Source: Candidatus Poribacteria bacterium (GTDB lineage: Bacteria; Poribacteria; WGA-4E; WGA-3G). Taken from it: a stretch of DNA of 64,000 nt. Under the pieces are notes generated by a model. The model searched no databases. It saw only the letters and a list, made by a program, of their open reading frames with translations, and was not told the origin of the DNA. The stretch covers positions 186,001-250,000 of the forward strand of contig JAPPFM010000059.1 in the NCBI GenBank assembly GCA_028821605.1, written 5' to 3'. This document shows positions 34,793-44,145 of the stretch, one piece after another; position 1 is the first letter of the stretch, and the number at the start of each line of letters is the position of its first letter. A program made the position numbers and the translations under genes.

Positions 34793-37700
34793 TTAGTCAT
34801 CCGATTGGCTTACTTCAGAAATTACACCAACACGGCATACGCGCTTATAGGTGCAATAACTACAGGGTTCCGTTTTGTTACGCGGAGTAAGGGGCTTGTC
34901 ACCATGTTCTTCAGAATCTACAAAGCCATATTCATCGGTCTCTATAAAACCATCTTCTTCAGATACGGTAAAGGTTTCGACGCGCGTGATGAGTGGAAAT
35001 TTACCCTTAGAAATACTGTCAACGTACTGTTGAACATAGCCACGGGTCCGGGCAAGCCGCTCCTCAAAAAGTTCATCCTCTAACAACTGACCACTTCTGG
35101 AACTCACTGGTTTCCAGCCTGTACCATCGTAATCACTGTAGGCAACCTTGTTTAAAGACTCCTTTCCGATACCGAGTTCAACTTTACATTGGTCCAACCT
35201 TATTTTATGATAGAGTCCCGCCGCCGAGTTTAACCCTGTGAGTCCGTGTTCCTCCAGTAGTTTCTCTGTGATTTGAAGGTAGATGGGGAGTTGGAGACTC
35301 CGTCCGTTAAGTATCTCCGGCATTCTAATTGTGGAGCTGCCCGTTTTATAGTCAACAACATTAAAGGCACCGTTTCCAATATCAATGCGGTCAATTCTGC
35401 CCTTCATACGCACGCCACCAATACGGATTGGTTTCGTACAATCAAGTTCCAAATCTGTCAGTTCGTCCGATTGACCGAAGTTAATTTCAAAGTAGCGCGG
35501 AATAACGGGTAAACCATAGGTGCGTTCCGCTTTAAGCCACTTATGGAGAGCAACGCGAAGTTTCTCTATGTCCATTTCCCAAAAAAGGTTCCCTTCGCTA
35601 ACAGGGGTTTCCTTGCGCAGACTACGGTGTTCTTCAGATTTGGTGTTTAACATTTCGTTTAATTGCCTTTTCGCGTCTTCAAAAACCTCCTCGCTACATT
35701 GTCCAATACTCGGATATCCTTGCTCGCGGCGACTGTTGTAAAATGTGCGGAGAATCTCATGAAGTAATGACCCTCTTTCAAGACTGGATAACTCATCCTC
35801 TGTTTCCTCTTCTTCAGGACGGAACCTCAAAACACCATCAACAAAGTACTGAAACGGACACTTCGCGTAAGTTTCTAATTCTGTGACGGAATAAACTTTC
35901 CGCCGCCGATTTTCCAACCGTAATTGACTTTGGACAGAAAGCATTTCAGCCGCTAACACGCCTTCATAAGCCAAATGCTCATGTGTTTCCTCGCGGCTCT
36001 TTTCAATCGCAATTACATGGTCTATCAGAGAATGCATGTCTGCTAAGTTATCTGGGAATTCTTGGTTGGACGGCGTAGGTGTAGTCCATACGTGGTTGCC
36101 ATACATACTGAGAAAACCTGGAACGCTGCCCCGTTCAGGATTCGCGATTTCAATCGTCTCAACGTCAGCGATTGCTCTTAATTGTCCAAGAAACGGAGAA
36201 GAGATTAGTTCCGATTCGCGTTCACGTTGTGGTACAAGGAGGTAGAGTCGCTTACGAAAAGATTTGAGGACTCGATAGAACATGAATCGATTATCGTGTA
36301 GTTGCTCCTCCTCAGTACGATAAGGAGTTTCTGGCAGCAACGGATCTGGACGATAATTTTCTGGGAACCTACCTTCTACAAAATCACCCAAAAAGACGGT
36401 ATTAAATTCTAAGCTTCTAAGCTCACTGAGTTGAACAATCTTGACACGCTCTCCGTTTGCCGCCGCTCTGTTTTGATAGTTCGTATGCCTTGCAATGTAG
36501 TAAAGTTTTTCAATATAGTTGTCAATGAAATCAGTCTCATTTCCTTCCGATTTTAATACTTCGCAAAATTCCTTGACAATCCTATTGAATTGGCGATACG
36601 CCTCAACCTCTCCTTCAACGATTTCCCGGTTCTGTCCGAGCATAGGATTTAGAATATGCTGAACAACCGCGCCATCTGCAAGCAAGCCGTCAACGTATTC
36701 CTGAAACTCGACAGGTTGAAACAGACGTGTGTGCAATGCAGGCTCAACATCAGGCTTTTCTATAGCAAGTTTTGGCTTGCAAGCTGTGCCAAAATAGGTA
36801 TCGTTTAGCGCGACTCGACGCGATGAAAGACGGGAAAAGATCGCTTTGATGACCTCTGACTTTGTTAATGGTATACTTTCAACAAGCGAATAAGGAATGC
36901 CGTAAGCAGGAAAAATCTCGGCGATTCGCTGTTGATAATATCCTACATTGTAATAGGCAACACAGATGTCACTGAGTTTGCAGTCACCTTCTGAGACATG
37001 TTTTTGGATTTGGTGTGCGATCTGCTCCACCTCTGCCGAACGGTTGGCTGGTTCCAATAACCTAATCTGAAACGCCGTATCGGAATTTGGAACCGAAGTT
37101 GCCTTGGCAGTATCCAATTGAAACAGGTTATCAGCGAAGCGTTGATGTAGACTGGGTTCACGTTCATAGGTAGTATCAATCTGGACATCCACCGCTTTAA
37201 ATTGCGAGACGAGCTTGGTAATATTTTTATAGAGATTCTCATTTTCTTCAACACAGTCGGTCCGGAACCACATCTCTATGTTAGGCATCTGGGCGATGCG
37301 TGTCAAGATTTTGATGTCAGCTTGAGAAAGTACAGTGAAACCTTCAACAACAACAAGATTGACTTGCGGAAACGCGTTCCTCATAAACCGTGGATCGAAA
37401 TTGTTAGCAAGGTACAGGTGTCTACCTTGCTCATCAATCCAGCGATCTTCAAGCTTCGTCTCATAATCGTTATAAATGTGAGCGAGGTCAATCCGGGTTG
37501 GATTATCTCTTATAATGTTTTGGGGTGTCTCGCCGCGTTCTCTGAGACGGTTAATTGTGTCTGCGATGAGGGAGAGCGTGCTATCCGGCACTGAAAGGTC
37601 TTGGCTTGGTCGGAACGCCTCATAACGGTAGGCATCGGTATTATTCGCGATTTCATGAAGCCAAAGGGTTTTGAGGCCTTGCGAAATATGTTGTCTCGCT

Positions 37701-37900
37701 GGGCGCACTTGGGTGTATAACCGCTGCACAAAATTTTCAATGTTATACACGCGCAAGTCAGCAACTACCCGATTTGGGTGATAACCGACCAATTCACGTT
37801 GGCGATGCAAACGCGCAGAATCGGTCGGTACAATGACGACAAAGGTATTCGCCTCATCGTTTTCAATGCGGGTTTTAAGGATGTTTTCTATATCTCGCAT
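34793..37900 (-). CDS. AddB-like helicase-nuclease subunit with Fe-S cysteines
   Basis: About 1035 residues from ATG 37900 (a GTG at 37915 is in frame). The C-terminal third has a PD-(D/E)XK nuclease core, GRIDRID...FNVVDYKTG, framed by four Cys: TYAKCPFQYF and EPCSYCTYKRVC, the AddB/RecB-type iron-sulfur staple. The first 700 residues resemble an inactivated UvrD-like helicase: the start FVVIVPTDSARLHRQREL lacks the Walker A GxxGxGKT seen in Bacillus AddB. Predicted role: double-strand-break end processing. No addA gene is next to it. It follows metG by about 25 nt and likely shares its promoter. Confidence 0.8.
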   Translation of the reverse strand: MRDIENILKTRIENDEANTFVVIVPTDSARLHRQRELVGYHPNRVVADLRVYNIENFVQRLYTQVRPARQHISQGLKTLWLHEIANNTDAYRYEAFRPSQDLSVPDSTLSLIADTINRLRERGETPQNIIRDNPTRIDLAHIYNDYETKLEDRWIDEQGRHLYLANNFDPRFMRNAFPQVNLVVVEGFTVLSQADIKILTRIAQMPNIEMWFRTDCVEENENLYKNITKLVSQFKAVDVQIDTTYEREPSLHQRFADNLFQLDTAKATSVPNSDTAFQIRLLEPANRSAEVEQIAHQIQKHVSEGDCKLSDICVAYYNVGYYQQRIAEIFPAYGIPYSLVESIPLTKSEVIKAIFSRLSSRRVALNDTYFGTACKPKLAIEKPDVEPALHTRLFQPVEFQEYVDGLLADGAVVQHILNPMLGQNREIVEGEVEAYRQFNRIVKEFCEVLKSEGNETDFIDNYIEKLYYIARHTNYQNRAAANGERVKIVQLSELRSLEFNTVFLGDFVEGRFPENYRPDPLLPETPYRTEEEQLHDNRFMFYRVLKSFRKRLYLLVPQRERESELISSPFLGQLRAIADVETIEIANPERGSVPGFLSMYGNHVWTTPTPSNQEFPDNLADMHSLIDHVIAIEKSREETHEHLAYEGVLAAEMLSVQSQLRLENRRRKVYSVTELETYAKCPFQYFVDGVLRFRPEEEETEDELSSLERGSLLHEILRTFYNSRREQGYPSIGQCSEEVFEDAKRQLNEMLNTKSEEHRSLRKETPVSEGNLFWEMDIEKLRVALHKWLKAERTYGLPVIPRYFEINFGQSDELTDLELDCTKPIRIGGVRMKGRIDRIDIGNGAFNVVDYKTGSSTIRMPEILNGRSLQLPIYLQITEKLLEEHGLTGLNSAAGLYHKIRLDQCKVELGIGKESLNKVAYSDYDGTGWKPVSSRSGQLLEDELFEERLARTRGYVQQYVDSISKGKFPLITRVETFTVSEEDGFIETDEYGFVDSEEHGDKPLTPRNKTEPCSYCTYKRVCRVGVISEVSQSDD

Positions 37901-37925
37901 TTTGTCACGGCACACGGAGTGCCTA

Positions 37926-39821
37926 CTATTTTATTTCTGTGCCGAGCGGCATTTCTGTTTCAAGGGTTGCCAAGACCACGGAGTCACCACTTCCCGCGAG
38001 AACCATACCTTGCGACTCAACGCCGCGAATGGTGGCGGGTTCTAAGTTTGTGACAACTATTACCTGTTTTCCTATCAAAGCCTCTGGCGTATAGTGTTCG
38101 GCAATCCCGGCGACCAGTTGTCGTTTCTCTGTGCCGAGGTCAACCTGCAATTTGAGAAGTCGGTCAGCCCCTTCAATGGACTCAGCAGCGAGGATACATG
38201 CCACCCGAAGATCCAGCTTTTGGAAGTCAGCAAAGGAGATGAGGTCGCTTGTTTTTTCTGTCTTCTTCTGTTTCGGTTTGTCTCCCGTTTTCGGTTGCGG
38301 TTGTTTCCGCTGTTTAGTATCAACGCGCGGGAAAATAGGTTCGCCTCTGCTGACCGTTAGTCCTGCGGGTAAATGTCCCCATTCCGAGACAGTATCAAAT
38401 TCCAGCAGACCGATCTGTTTCTGAATTTTCTCAGCAGTATCTGGGACAAAAGGGGAGATTAGCACAGAGATGAACCGTAATGCCTCTAAACTATTGTAAA
38501 GGATCGTGCCCATTCTCGGTTTCGTCTCCGGCTTCGCGAGCGTCCAAACCTGTGTCTGTTGAACATAGCGATTAATGCGCCGGACAAACTCCCAGATGGT
38601 TTCCAACGCCGCGTCAAACGCAAATGCTTTTATGTGTCCGTCTAATTTATCTACGGTCGTCTGTGCCATCGCTTCGATTTCATCGTCGAATTCTCCCGGT
38701 GTCGTCGGTGCGGGAATCCCCTCAAAGTTCTTGTTGACTAAACCGAGGACGCGGTTGAGCAGGTTGCCGAGATCGTTCGCGAGATCGGCGTTGTAGCGTG
38801 CCTGCAAACGCGCAGGGCGGTAATCACCATCGTTGCCGAAACTAAATTCGCGTAGGAGGTAATAACGGAACGCATCTAATCCGTATTGCGCGATGTCTGC
38901 ATCCAGGTCAACAAAAATACCTCGCGTTTTACTCAACGCTTCGCCATCTTTCGTCATCATCCCGTGTGCAACGATCTGCTTGGGAAGTGGCAAGTCTACA
39001 GACATCAACATTGCGGGCCAGATCAGCGCATGGAAGCGGGTGATGTCCTTCCCCATCATGTGGACATCAGCGGGCCAAAAAGTGCGATACTGCTCACTAT
39101 CGGTTTCATAACCGAGTGCTGTCATATAATTCATCAATGCTTCAATCCAGACGTAGACGATATGCTCAGGATCAAACGGTAAAGAGATTCCCCATGAGAC
39201 AGAGGACCGAGAGATGCTTATATCTTCCAATCCAGAGTTGAGGACGCTCAGGAGCTCATTGCGCCGAGCTGCGGGATAGACAAAATCCGGATTTTCGTGG
39301 AAATGCGCCAGTAAGCGATCTTGATACTTGGAGAGTCTAAAGAAGTAGTTTTCCTCTTCCAGCCATTCCAAGGGCAATTTATGAATCGGGCAGATTTTTT
39401 CGTCCGTCAACTCTTTTTCAGGAACAAACCGCTCACATGGGAGGCAATAGTATCCTTCATAAGTCCCTTTGTAGACATCCCCGCTGTCGTAGAGGGCGGT
39501 GAGGAATTTCGCCGCGCCGCGCTTGTGCATATCGCTTGTCGTCCGCATGAAGATATCGTGCGAGATATTCAACCGTTTCCAAAATTTGATAAATGTAGGT
39601 GCTATTTTATCGCAATAATCTTGCGGGATAAGTCCTGCCTCTTCAGCGGCTTTATGTATCTTTGCACCATGCTCATCAACGCCGGTCAAAAAGAACACCT
39701 CATCTCCTTTGAGGCGGTGATAGCGCGCCAAAGTATCTGCGACAATGGTACTATAACCGTGTCCCGCATGCGGTTCATCGTTGACGTAGTAGATGGGTGT
39801 GGTAATGTAAAATGCGCTCAT
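37926..39821 (-). CDS. metG: Methionyl-tRNA synthetase
   Basis: 631 residues, type with C-terminal tRNA-binding (OB-fold) domain (FADFQKLDLRVACILAAE ... VVLATLETEMPLG). The HIGH-like motif is HAGHGY. A zinc knuckle appears as CLPCERFVP and CPIHKLPLEW. The KMSKS position reads ALSKTRG, where the first Lys is replaced. It charges tRNA-Met and is the first gene of a unit with addB. Confidence 0.95.
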   Translation of the reverse strand: MSAFYITTPIYYVNDEPHAGHGYSTIVADTLARYHRLKGDEVFFLTGVDEHGAKIHKAAEEAGLIPQDYCDKIAPTFIKFWKRLNISHDIFMRTTSDMHKRGAAKFLTALYDSGDVYKGTYEGYYCLPCERFVPEKELTDEKICPIHKLPLEWLEEENYFFRLSKYQDRLLAHFHENPDFVYPAARRNELLSVLNSGLEDISISRSSVSWGISLPFDPEHIVYVWIEALMNYMTALGYETDSEQYRTFWPADVHMMGKDITRFHALIWPAMLMSVDLPLPKQIVAHGMMTKDGEALSKTRGIFVDLDADIAQYGLDAFRYYLLREFSFGNDGDYRPARLQARYNADLANDLGNLLNRVLGLVNKNFEGIPAPTTPGEFDDEIEAMAQTTVDKLDGHIKAFAFDAALETIWEFVRRINRYVQQTQVWTLAKPETKPRMGTILYNSLEALRFISVLISPFVPDTAEKIQKQIGLLEFDTVSEWGHLPAGLTVSRGEPIFPRVDTKQRKQPQPKTGDKPKQKKTEKTSDLISFADFQKLDLRVACILAAESIEGADRLLKLQVDLGTEKRQLVAGIAEHYTPEALIGKQVIVVTNLEPATIRGVESQGMVLAGSGDSVVLATLETEMPLGTEIK

Positions 39822-39880
39822 CGTATTTCCTTCTGTTTTTGGGGTTCCCGTTCAGTCAGCATTGACTCATTTGTTAAGAA

Positions 39881-39909
39881 ATTATACCACGAGAAAACCC
39901 GTTTGTCAA
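39881..39909 (-). promoter_or_regulatory. Consensus sigma-70 promoter of metG
   Basis: On the minus strand TTGACA (39904-39909), 17-nt spacer and TATAAT (39881-39886), a full match. The leader is about 55 nt. I see no T-box or S-box in it. Confidence 0.8.
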
Positions 39910-39990
39910 CTGAGCTTTCTCGCTAATTAAAGGATATACAGTTGCGGGTGCTTGGCATGCGGTGAAGAGTGCTCATACAAACCTGCTACC

Positions 39991-40950
39991 TTAATATTTG
40001 AGTAACTTCAAACACATTACCTCTAAAGCCAAGGTAGCGTTTGTGTTTGTGTTTTCAATGAGGGATTTGGTGTCAAAGATAGTCTGGATGGCTTGCTGTA
40101 TGCGCAGTCGAGAGTAACGGGGAACAATCGCTCGGAGTTCGTCAAGGGAGTGGATATGTGTTATGAGTTCGCTAGGCGCGCCTTGTTGTAAAAAGAGAAG
40201 ATCGCGATACCAAGTCACCAGTTCACTTAAAGTCTCTGGGTTATCTTTGAAGTTTTCAGCGAGTCTGAAAGCGGCTAATAGATTGGTCTCCTTGAGGACT
40301 TCTGGAACGCTTTCAGTGCGTATGTCGCCTTTTTCAAGTTGCGTGAGTGCTTTTCCAATTGCTCCGTCTGCGGCAATAGCGAGTGTTGTGGCTTGCTCCG
40401 GTGGTACTGAAAATTTTTCCACCAAAGTTTTGGCTAATTCTTGCGGCGGCATCGGATGGAATTGTAAAATTTGGCATCGGGAACGTGTGGTTGGCAGTAA
40501 CGCTCGGATGTTTGACGTGAGTAGGATTAAAACGGAGGATGCAGGTGGCTCCTCAAGCGTCTTGAGTAAACAGTTCTCTGCCTCTGCGTTCATCCGTTCC
40601 GTGTCTGTCAAAATATAGATTTTTCGACTCGCTTCAAGGGGCTCATAGATAATCTGTTTCTGCAATTCTCGGATTTGTCCGATCTTCAACTGACGCCCTT
40701 CAGGATGAATGAATTGTAGGTCAGGATGGTTGCCTGAATCTATCTTCCGACAGGCGAGACATGTTCCGCACACCGTCGGTGGTTGTGTTTTTTGTTGGCA
40801 AAGGATTAGTTGCGCGAAATAGCGGGCGACCGTTTCCTTGCCAACTCCCTCCGGTCCGTAGAAAAGGTAAGCACCGGCAATACGATCCGATGCGACAGTT
40901 CGTTGGAGTTGTTCGACAATTTGTTGGTGTCCAATGATTGGATTTTGCAT
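39991..40950 (-). CDS. holB: DNA polymerase III delta' subunit
   Basis: 319 residues from ATG 40950, preceded by GGAAGG; the longer frame from 40962 starts within that site. Clamp-loader AAA+ features: GPEGVGKETVARYFA (Walker A variant), a Cys set CQQK...CGTCLACRK (zinc), LLKTLEEPP and the TTRSRCQILQF SRC motif. It loads the sliding clamp with DnaX and HolA. It lies downstream of tmk, an arrangement common in bacteria. Confidence 0.92.
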   Translation of the reverse strand: MQNPIIGHQQIVEQLQRTVASDRIAGAYLFYGPEGVGKETVARYFAQLILCQQKTQPPTVCGTCLACRKIDSGNHPDLQFIHPEGRQLKIGQIRELQKQIIYEPLEASRKIYILTDTERMNAEAENCLLKTLEEPPASSVLILLTSNIRALLPTTRSRCQILQFHPMPPQELAKTLVEKFSVPPEQATTLAIAADGAIGKALTQLEKGDIRTESVPEVLKETNLLAAFRLAENFKDNPETLSELVTWYRDLLFLQQGAPSELITHIHSLDELRAIVPRYSRLRIQQAIQTIFDTKSLIENTNTNATLALEVMCLKLLKY

Positions 40951-41053
40951 TTTTCCTTCCAAGAGGGAAGTGAGGAAGTTGCCAAGTGATCTAAAGTTGT
41001 TATTGCACCAGAAGCCTCTTTCAACTTTACAGACCTCATAACTTTCGCACCCT

Positions 41054-41668
41054 TTACCATGCGTAATCTTGATATTCAGCTAAGATCGCAGCGTGGACAG
41101 CATCTGGAGACTGTGTAGCGTCTATCAGTTTGATACGATGTGGGTTCGCTTTCGCGACGGATAGGTATCCCTCGCGAACCTTCCGATGAGATTCCAACGA
41201 CTCTCTGTCCAGACGGTCGCGGTGCACGCCTCCTTGCTGTTGGCGGGATAGTCCTATCTCTGGGGATAGATCGAGGACAAAGGTGATGTCAGGTGTCAAG
41301 CCATCAGTAGCAGTGTAATTTAATTGGTGAATAAACGCAAGGTCAATGCCCCCGCGATAGCCTTGATAAGCGACAGTAGCATCAATAAACCTATCACAAA
41401 TGACGGTTCGCTTCGCGTGTAATGCGGGACGTATGAGTTCGTTGACGTGTTGTGTACGTGCGGCAGCTATCAGCAACAACTCTGTCATCGGCGTTATTCC
41501 GTCTGATGTCAGAAAGATGTCGCGAATCCGTTCAGAAATGCGTGTGCCGCCAGGTTCACGGGTGAGCACAATGTCCGGTCCCAGTGCGGTTGCTAAACGT
41601 TGTGATTGCGTCGTCTTACCTGACCCTTCTATACCTTCAAATGTAATGAAAATCCCACGTTGTGCCAT
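41054..41668 (-). CDS. tmk: Thymidylate kinase
   Basis: 204 residues. P-loop FEGIEGSGKTTQSQRLA, dTMP-binding DRFIDATVAYQGYRGGID and LTREPGGTRISE are characteristic. Phosphorylates dTMP to dTDP. The leader ACCGTAAGGAAAATAAAAA just before ATG is a variant of the start-anchored motif. It forms a likely unit with holB, 103 nt downstream. Confidence 0.95.
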   Translation of the reverse strand: MAQRGIFITFEGIEGSGKTTQSQRLATALGPDIVLTREPGGTRISERIRDIFLTSDGITPMTELLLIAAARTQHVNELIRPALHAKRTVICDRFIDATVAYQGYRGGIDLAFIHQLNYTATDGLTPDITFVLDLSPEIGLSRQQQGGVHRDRLDRESLESHRKVREGYLSVAKANPHRIKLIDATQSPDAVHAAILAEYQDYAW

Positions 41669-41775
41669 TTTTTATTTTCCTTACGGTTAAACGACGTGCG
41701 ATGAAACATTGACGATCCTTGATCACAAGCCGTCCGAGCACTACCTGTCGGATTCGGTTTATAGATAAGGGCAAA

Positions 41776-42792
41776 TCAGATAAAAAGCACCCACATAGGG
41801 TTTTCCCCAACAGCATAGGTAGTGAGAGGAGACAACGCTCCACTTTTCCGATTAATACGGTAGGTAGCGAGTTTGCCTGAATCCTGACCACCGACAAAGA
41901 GATAATTGCCAGTTCCGTCGATGTTGAAAACGCGCGGGGTGGGTTCGGTTAACTGATGCCCGATGGGAGTTAATTCTCCGTTCTCTTTATCAATTGCGAA
42001 TCCTGCAATGCTGTCGTGCCCGCGATTAGAGACGTAGAGAAACGCTCCTTGTGGATCGATGTGAATCTGCGCGCAAGTATTATCTGCATCAAAATCTACG
42101 GGGAGCGTAGAGAGATCTTCCTGTAGATCTACTAAGATTCCGGGGTGGTCTCCTCCTTCCTGAAGGGCGTATGCGGAGACACTCGATCCTTGCTCATTTG
42201 AGGAATAGAGAATCGGTTTACTTGGATGAAAACAGAGATGTCGGGGTCCAATCGGGGCACCCGGATTGAGATTTCCTACAGGATTTTGCGTAAGTGTGCC
42301 TGTATCCTCGTTAAAATGGAACTGGTAGATAGCGTTTCGGGGCACAGTGTGTGGCACAAAGGCAAACCGATTTGAGGCATCCGTCTCAATAAAGTGAGCG
42401 TGTATATCGGTTTCGACGGTCTGAAGCGTTTCGCCTTGGACGGTTTTATCATCGCCGATTGTGTGTACAGTAACTTTGCCAGCACCGTAATAGGCGGAAA
42501 GCAAAAAATTACCGGTTTTGTCTGGCGCAATATAACACGTATCCGCGTCTAACTGGACTGTCCGCAAGTGTGAGAGGTGTTTTGTCTCTTCGTCAATACG
42601 GAAACTTGCGATTTCGCGACTGGAGCGTAGACCAGCATACAAGTAGTTACCACAGGGTGAAAGTGCCAATGGACCCGGAGAGCCGCTGACATTAATATCT
42701 TCCTGAAGTTCGATGCTACCATCAGAAGCATCATACGTGTAAATGGCGATTCTGTTTTCTCCTGCTATGGAGAGATAGACGTGCGTTTGCAT
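41776..42792 (-). CDS. Lactonase, seven-bladed beta-propeller (6-phosphogluconolactonase type)
   Basis: 338 residues of the YbhE/Pgl-like lactonase fold: repeated blade text such as GSPGPLALSPCGNYLYAGLR, IHIDPQGAFLYVSNRGHDSI and FNIDGTGNYLFVGGQDSG. The family hydrolyses 6-phosphogluconolactone in some bacteria; others act on different lactones. No signal peptide. The leader matches the start-anchored motif (ACCGCAAGGAAAATTAAAAA). It sits between tmk and a thiolase gene, with no pentose-phosphate genes near. Confidence 0.88.
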   Translation of the reverse strand: MQTHVYLSIAGENRIAIYTYDASDGSIELQEDINVSGSPGPLALSPCGNYLYAGLRSSREIASFRIDEETKHLSHLRTVQLDADTCYIAPDKTGNFLLSAYYGAGKVTVHTIGDDKTVQGETLQTVETDIHAHFIETDASNRFAFVPHTVPRNAIYQFHFNEDTGTLTQNPVGNLNPGAPIGPRHLCFHPSKPILYSSNEQGSSVSAYALQEGGDHPGILVDLQEDLSTLPVDFDADNTCAQIHIDPQGAFLYVSNRGHDSIAGFAIDKENGELTPIGHQLTEPTPRVFNIDGTGNYLFVGGQDSGKLATYRINRKSGALSPLTTYAVGENPMWVLFI

Positions 42793-42957
42793 ATTTTTAA
42801 TTTTCCTTGCGGTTCGTTGAAGTAGGTTGACCTTTGACGTTTCTCTTCATCTATCTGAAGAAATGCCCAAGCAAAACCCCTCCATTTCATTACGGGCTAT
42901 GCGCGCATTAAAACTTCGTGGGTGTGGCGGAAGGGGAGGAACACTGCCTCCTTTTTT

Positions 42958-44145
42958 CTACGTCGGATTTAGAAAAATACCGGCGGCACCCATACCACCG
43001 CCGACACACATCGTTACCATGCCGTATCGGTGACGTTGCCTACGCATTTCATTAATCAGGCTCACGGTGAGTTTTGTTCCGGTGCAACCGAGAGGATGTC
43101 CTAACGCAACTGCCCCGCCGTTGACGTTTACTTTTTCGGGGGGCAACTGTGCCTCTTCAATTACGGCGAGGGCTTGCACAGCAAATGCTTCATTGAGTTC
43201 TATAACGTCTATATCTGCTAAAGTTAACCCTGCCGACGCAAGTGCTTTCGGGATTGCAGGCACAGGTCCGATTCCCATGATTTCGGGCGATACACCCACT
43301 GTGGCGTAGCCGACAAAGCGAGCCAAAGGCTCGTAACCTTCCGCTTCCGCGCGCGCCTCGGACATGAGGACGACAACGGCGGCAGCGTCACTCATCTGGG
43401 AGGCGTTGCCAGCGGTTACAGTTCCGTTTACATGAAAAACGGGTTTGAGAGATGCCAACGCTTCTGGCGATGTATCTCGGCGGGGTCCCTCATCCATATC
43501 AAAGACAGAATTGTTCGTTTCAGGAGCACCTTCTGAATTGAGATGCGTCTCCTCTACTGTGAACGGAACAATTTCTTCTCGAAATTTGCCTGTATCAATC
43601 GCCGAGATCGCCTTGCGATGACTCTGATATGCATAAGCGTCCTGTGCAGTGCGAGATATACTATGTTTTCGCGCCAGATTTTCAGCAGTTAATCCCATAC
43701 TGAGATAGGCATCCGGCGCATGTGCTATAAGTGTAGGGTTCGGTGAAAGATTGGTACCAAAAGGTACTTGACTCATACTCTCCACACCACCCGCGATTAC
43801 TATCTCGGCGCGTCCAGACAAAATCTGCTCGGCACCCATCGCTATCGTTTCTAAACCGGATGCACAGAAACGGTTGATCGTAATGGCAGGGACGGAAACC
43901 GGAAACCCAGCACGTAAACTTGCGATGCGGGCGACGTTGTATCCCTGCGGTCCCTCATGCGTGGCACATCCAATAATGACATCGTCTATCGCTTCCAAGT
44001 CAAATTGTGGAAGTTTCTCAACAGCACCACGAAGTGCAGCAGCGGCGAGTTCGTCTGGACGTGTGTTTCTCAGCGTTCCTTTTCCCGCTCTTCCTACAGC
44101 TGTGCGCACCGCAGATACGATAACTACGTCTGATGGCGTTCGCAT
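42958..44145 (-). CDS. Acetyl-CoA C-acyltransferase (thiolase)
   Basis: 395 residues. Nucleophile Cys in NRFCASGLE, the His of NGGAVALGHPLGCTGTK and the second Cys in CVGGGMGAAGIF give the complete thiolase triad. It cleaves 3-ketoacyl-CoA (beta-oxidation) or condenses acetyl-CoA. The start codon shares one base with the stop of the upstream enoyl-CoA hydratase gene (TAATG), so translation is coupled; the pair is a beta-oxidation unit. Confidence 0.93.
   Translation of the reverse strand: MRTPSDVVIVSAVRTAVGRAGKGTLRNTRPDELAAAALRGAVEKLPQFDLEAIDDVIIGCATHEGPQGYNVARIASLRAGFPVSVPAITINRFCASGLETIAMGAEQILSGRAEIVIAGGVESMSQVPFGTNLSPNPTLIAHAPDAYLSMGLTAENLARKHSISRTAQDAYAYQSHRKAISAIDTGKFREEIVPFTVEETHLNSEGAPETNNSVFDMDEGPRRDTSPEALASLKPVFHVNGTVTAGNASQMSDAAAVVVLMSEARAEAEGYEPLARFVGYATVGVSPEIMGIGPVPAIPKALASAGLTLADIDVIELNEAFAVQALAVIEEAQLPPEKVNVNGGAVALGHPLGCTGTKLTVSLINEMRRQRHRYGMVTMCVGGGMGAAGIFLNPT

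Noticed and set aside
39321-39926. Plus-strand 201-codon frame opposite metG
   Set aside because: It is antisense to conserved metG sequence and overlaps the metG promoter.
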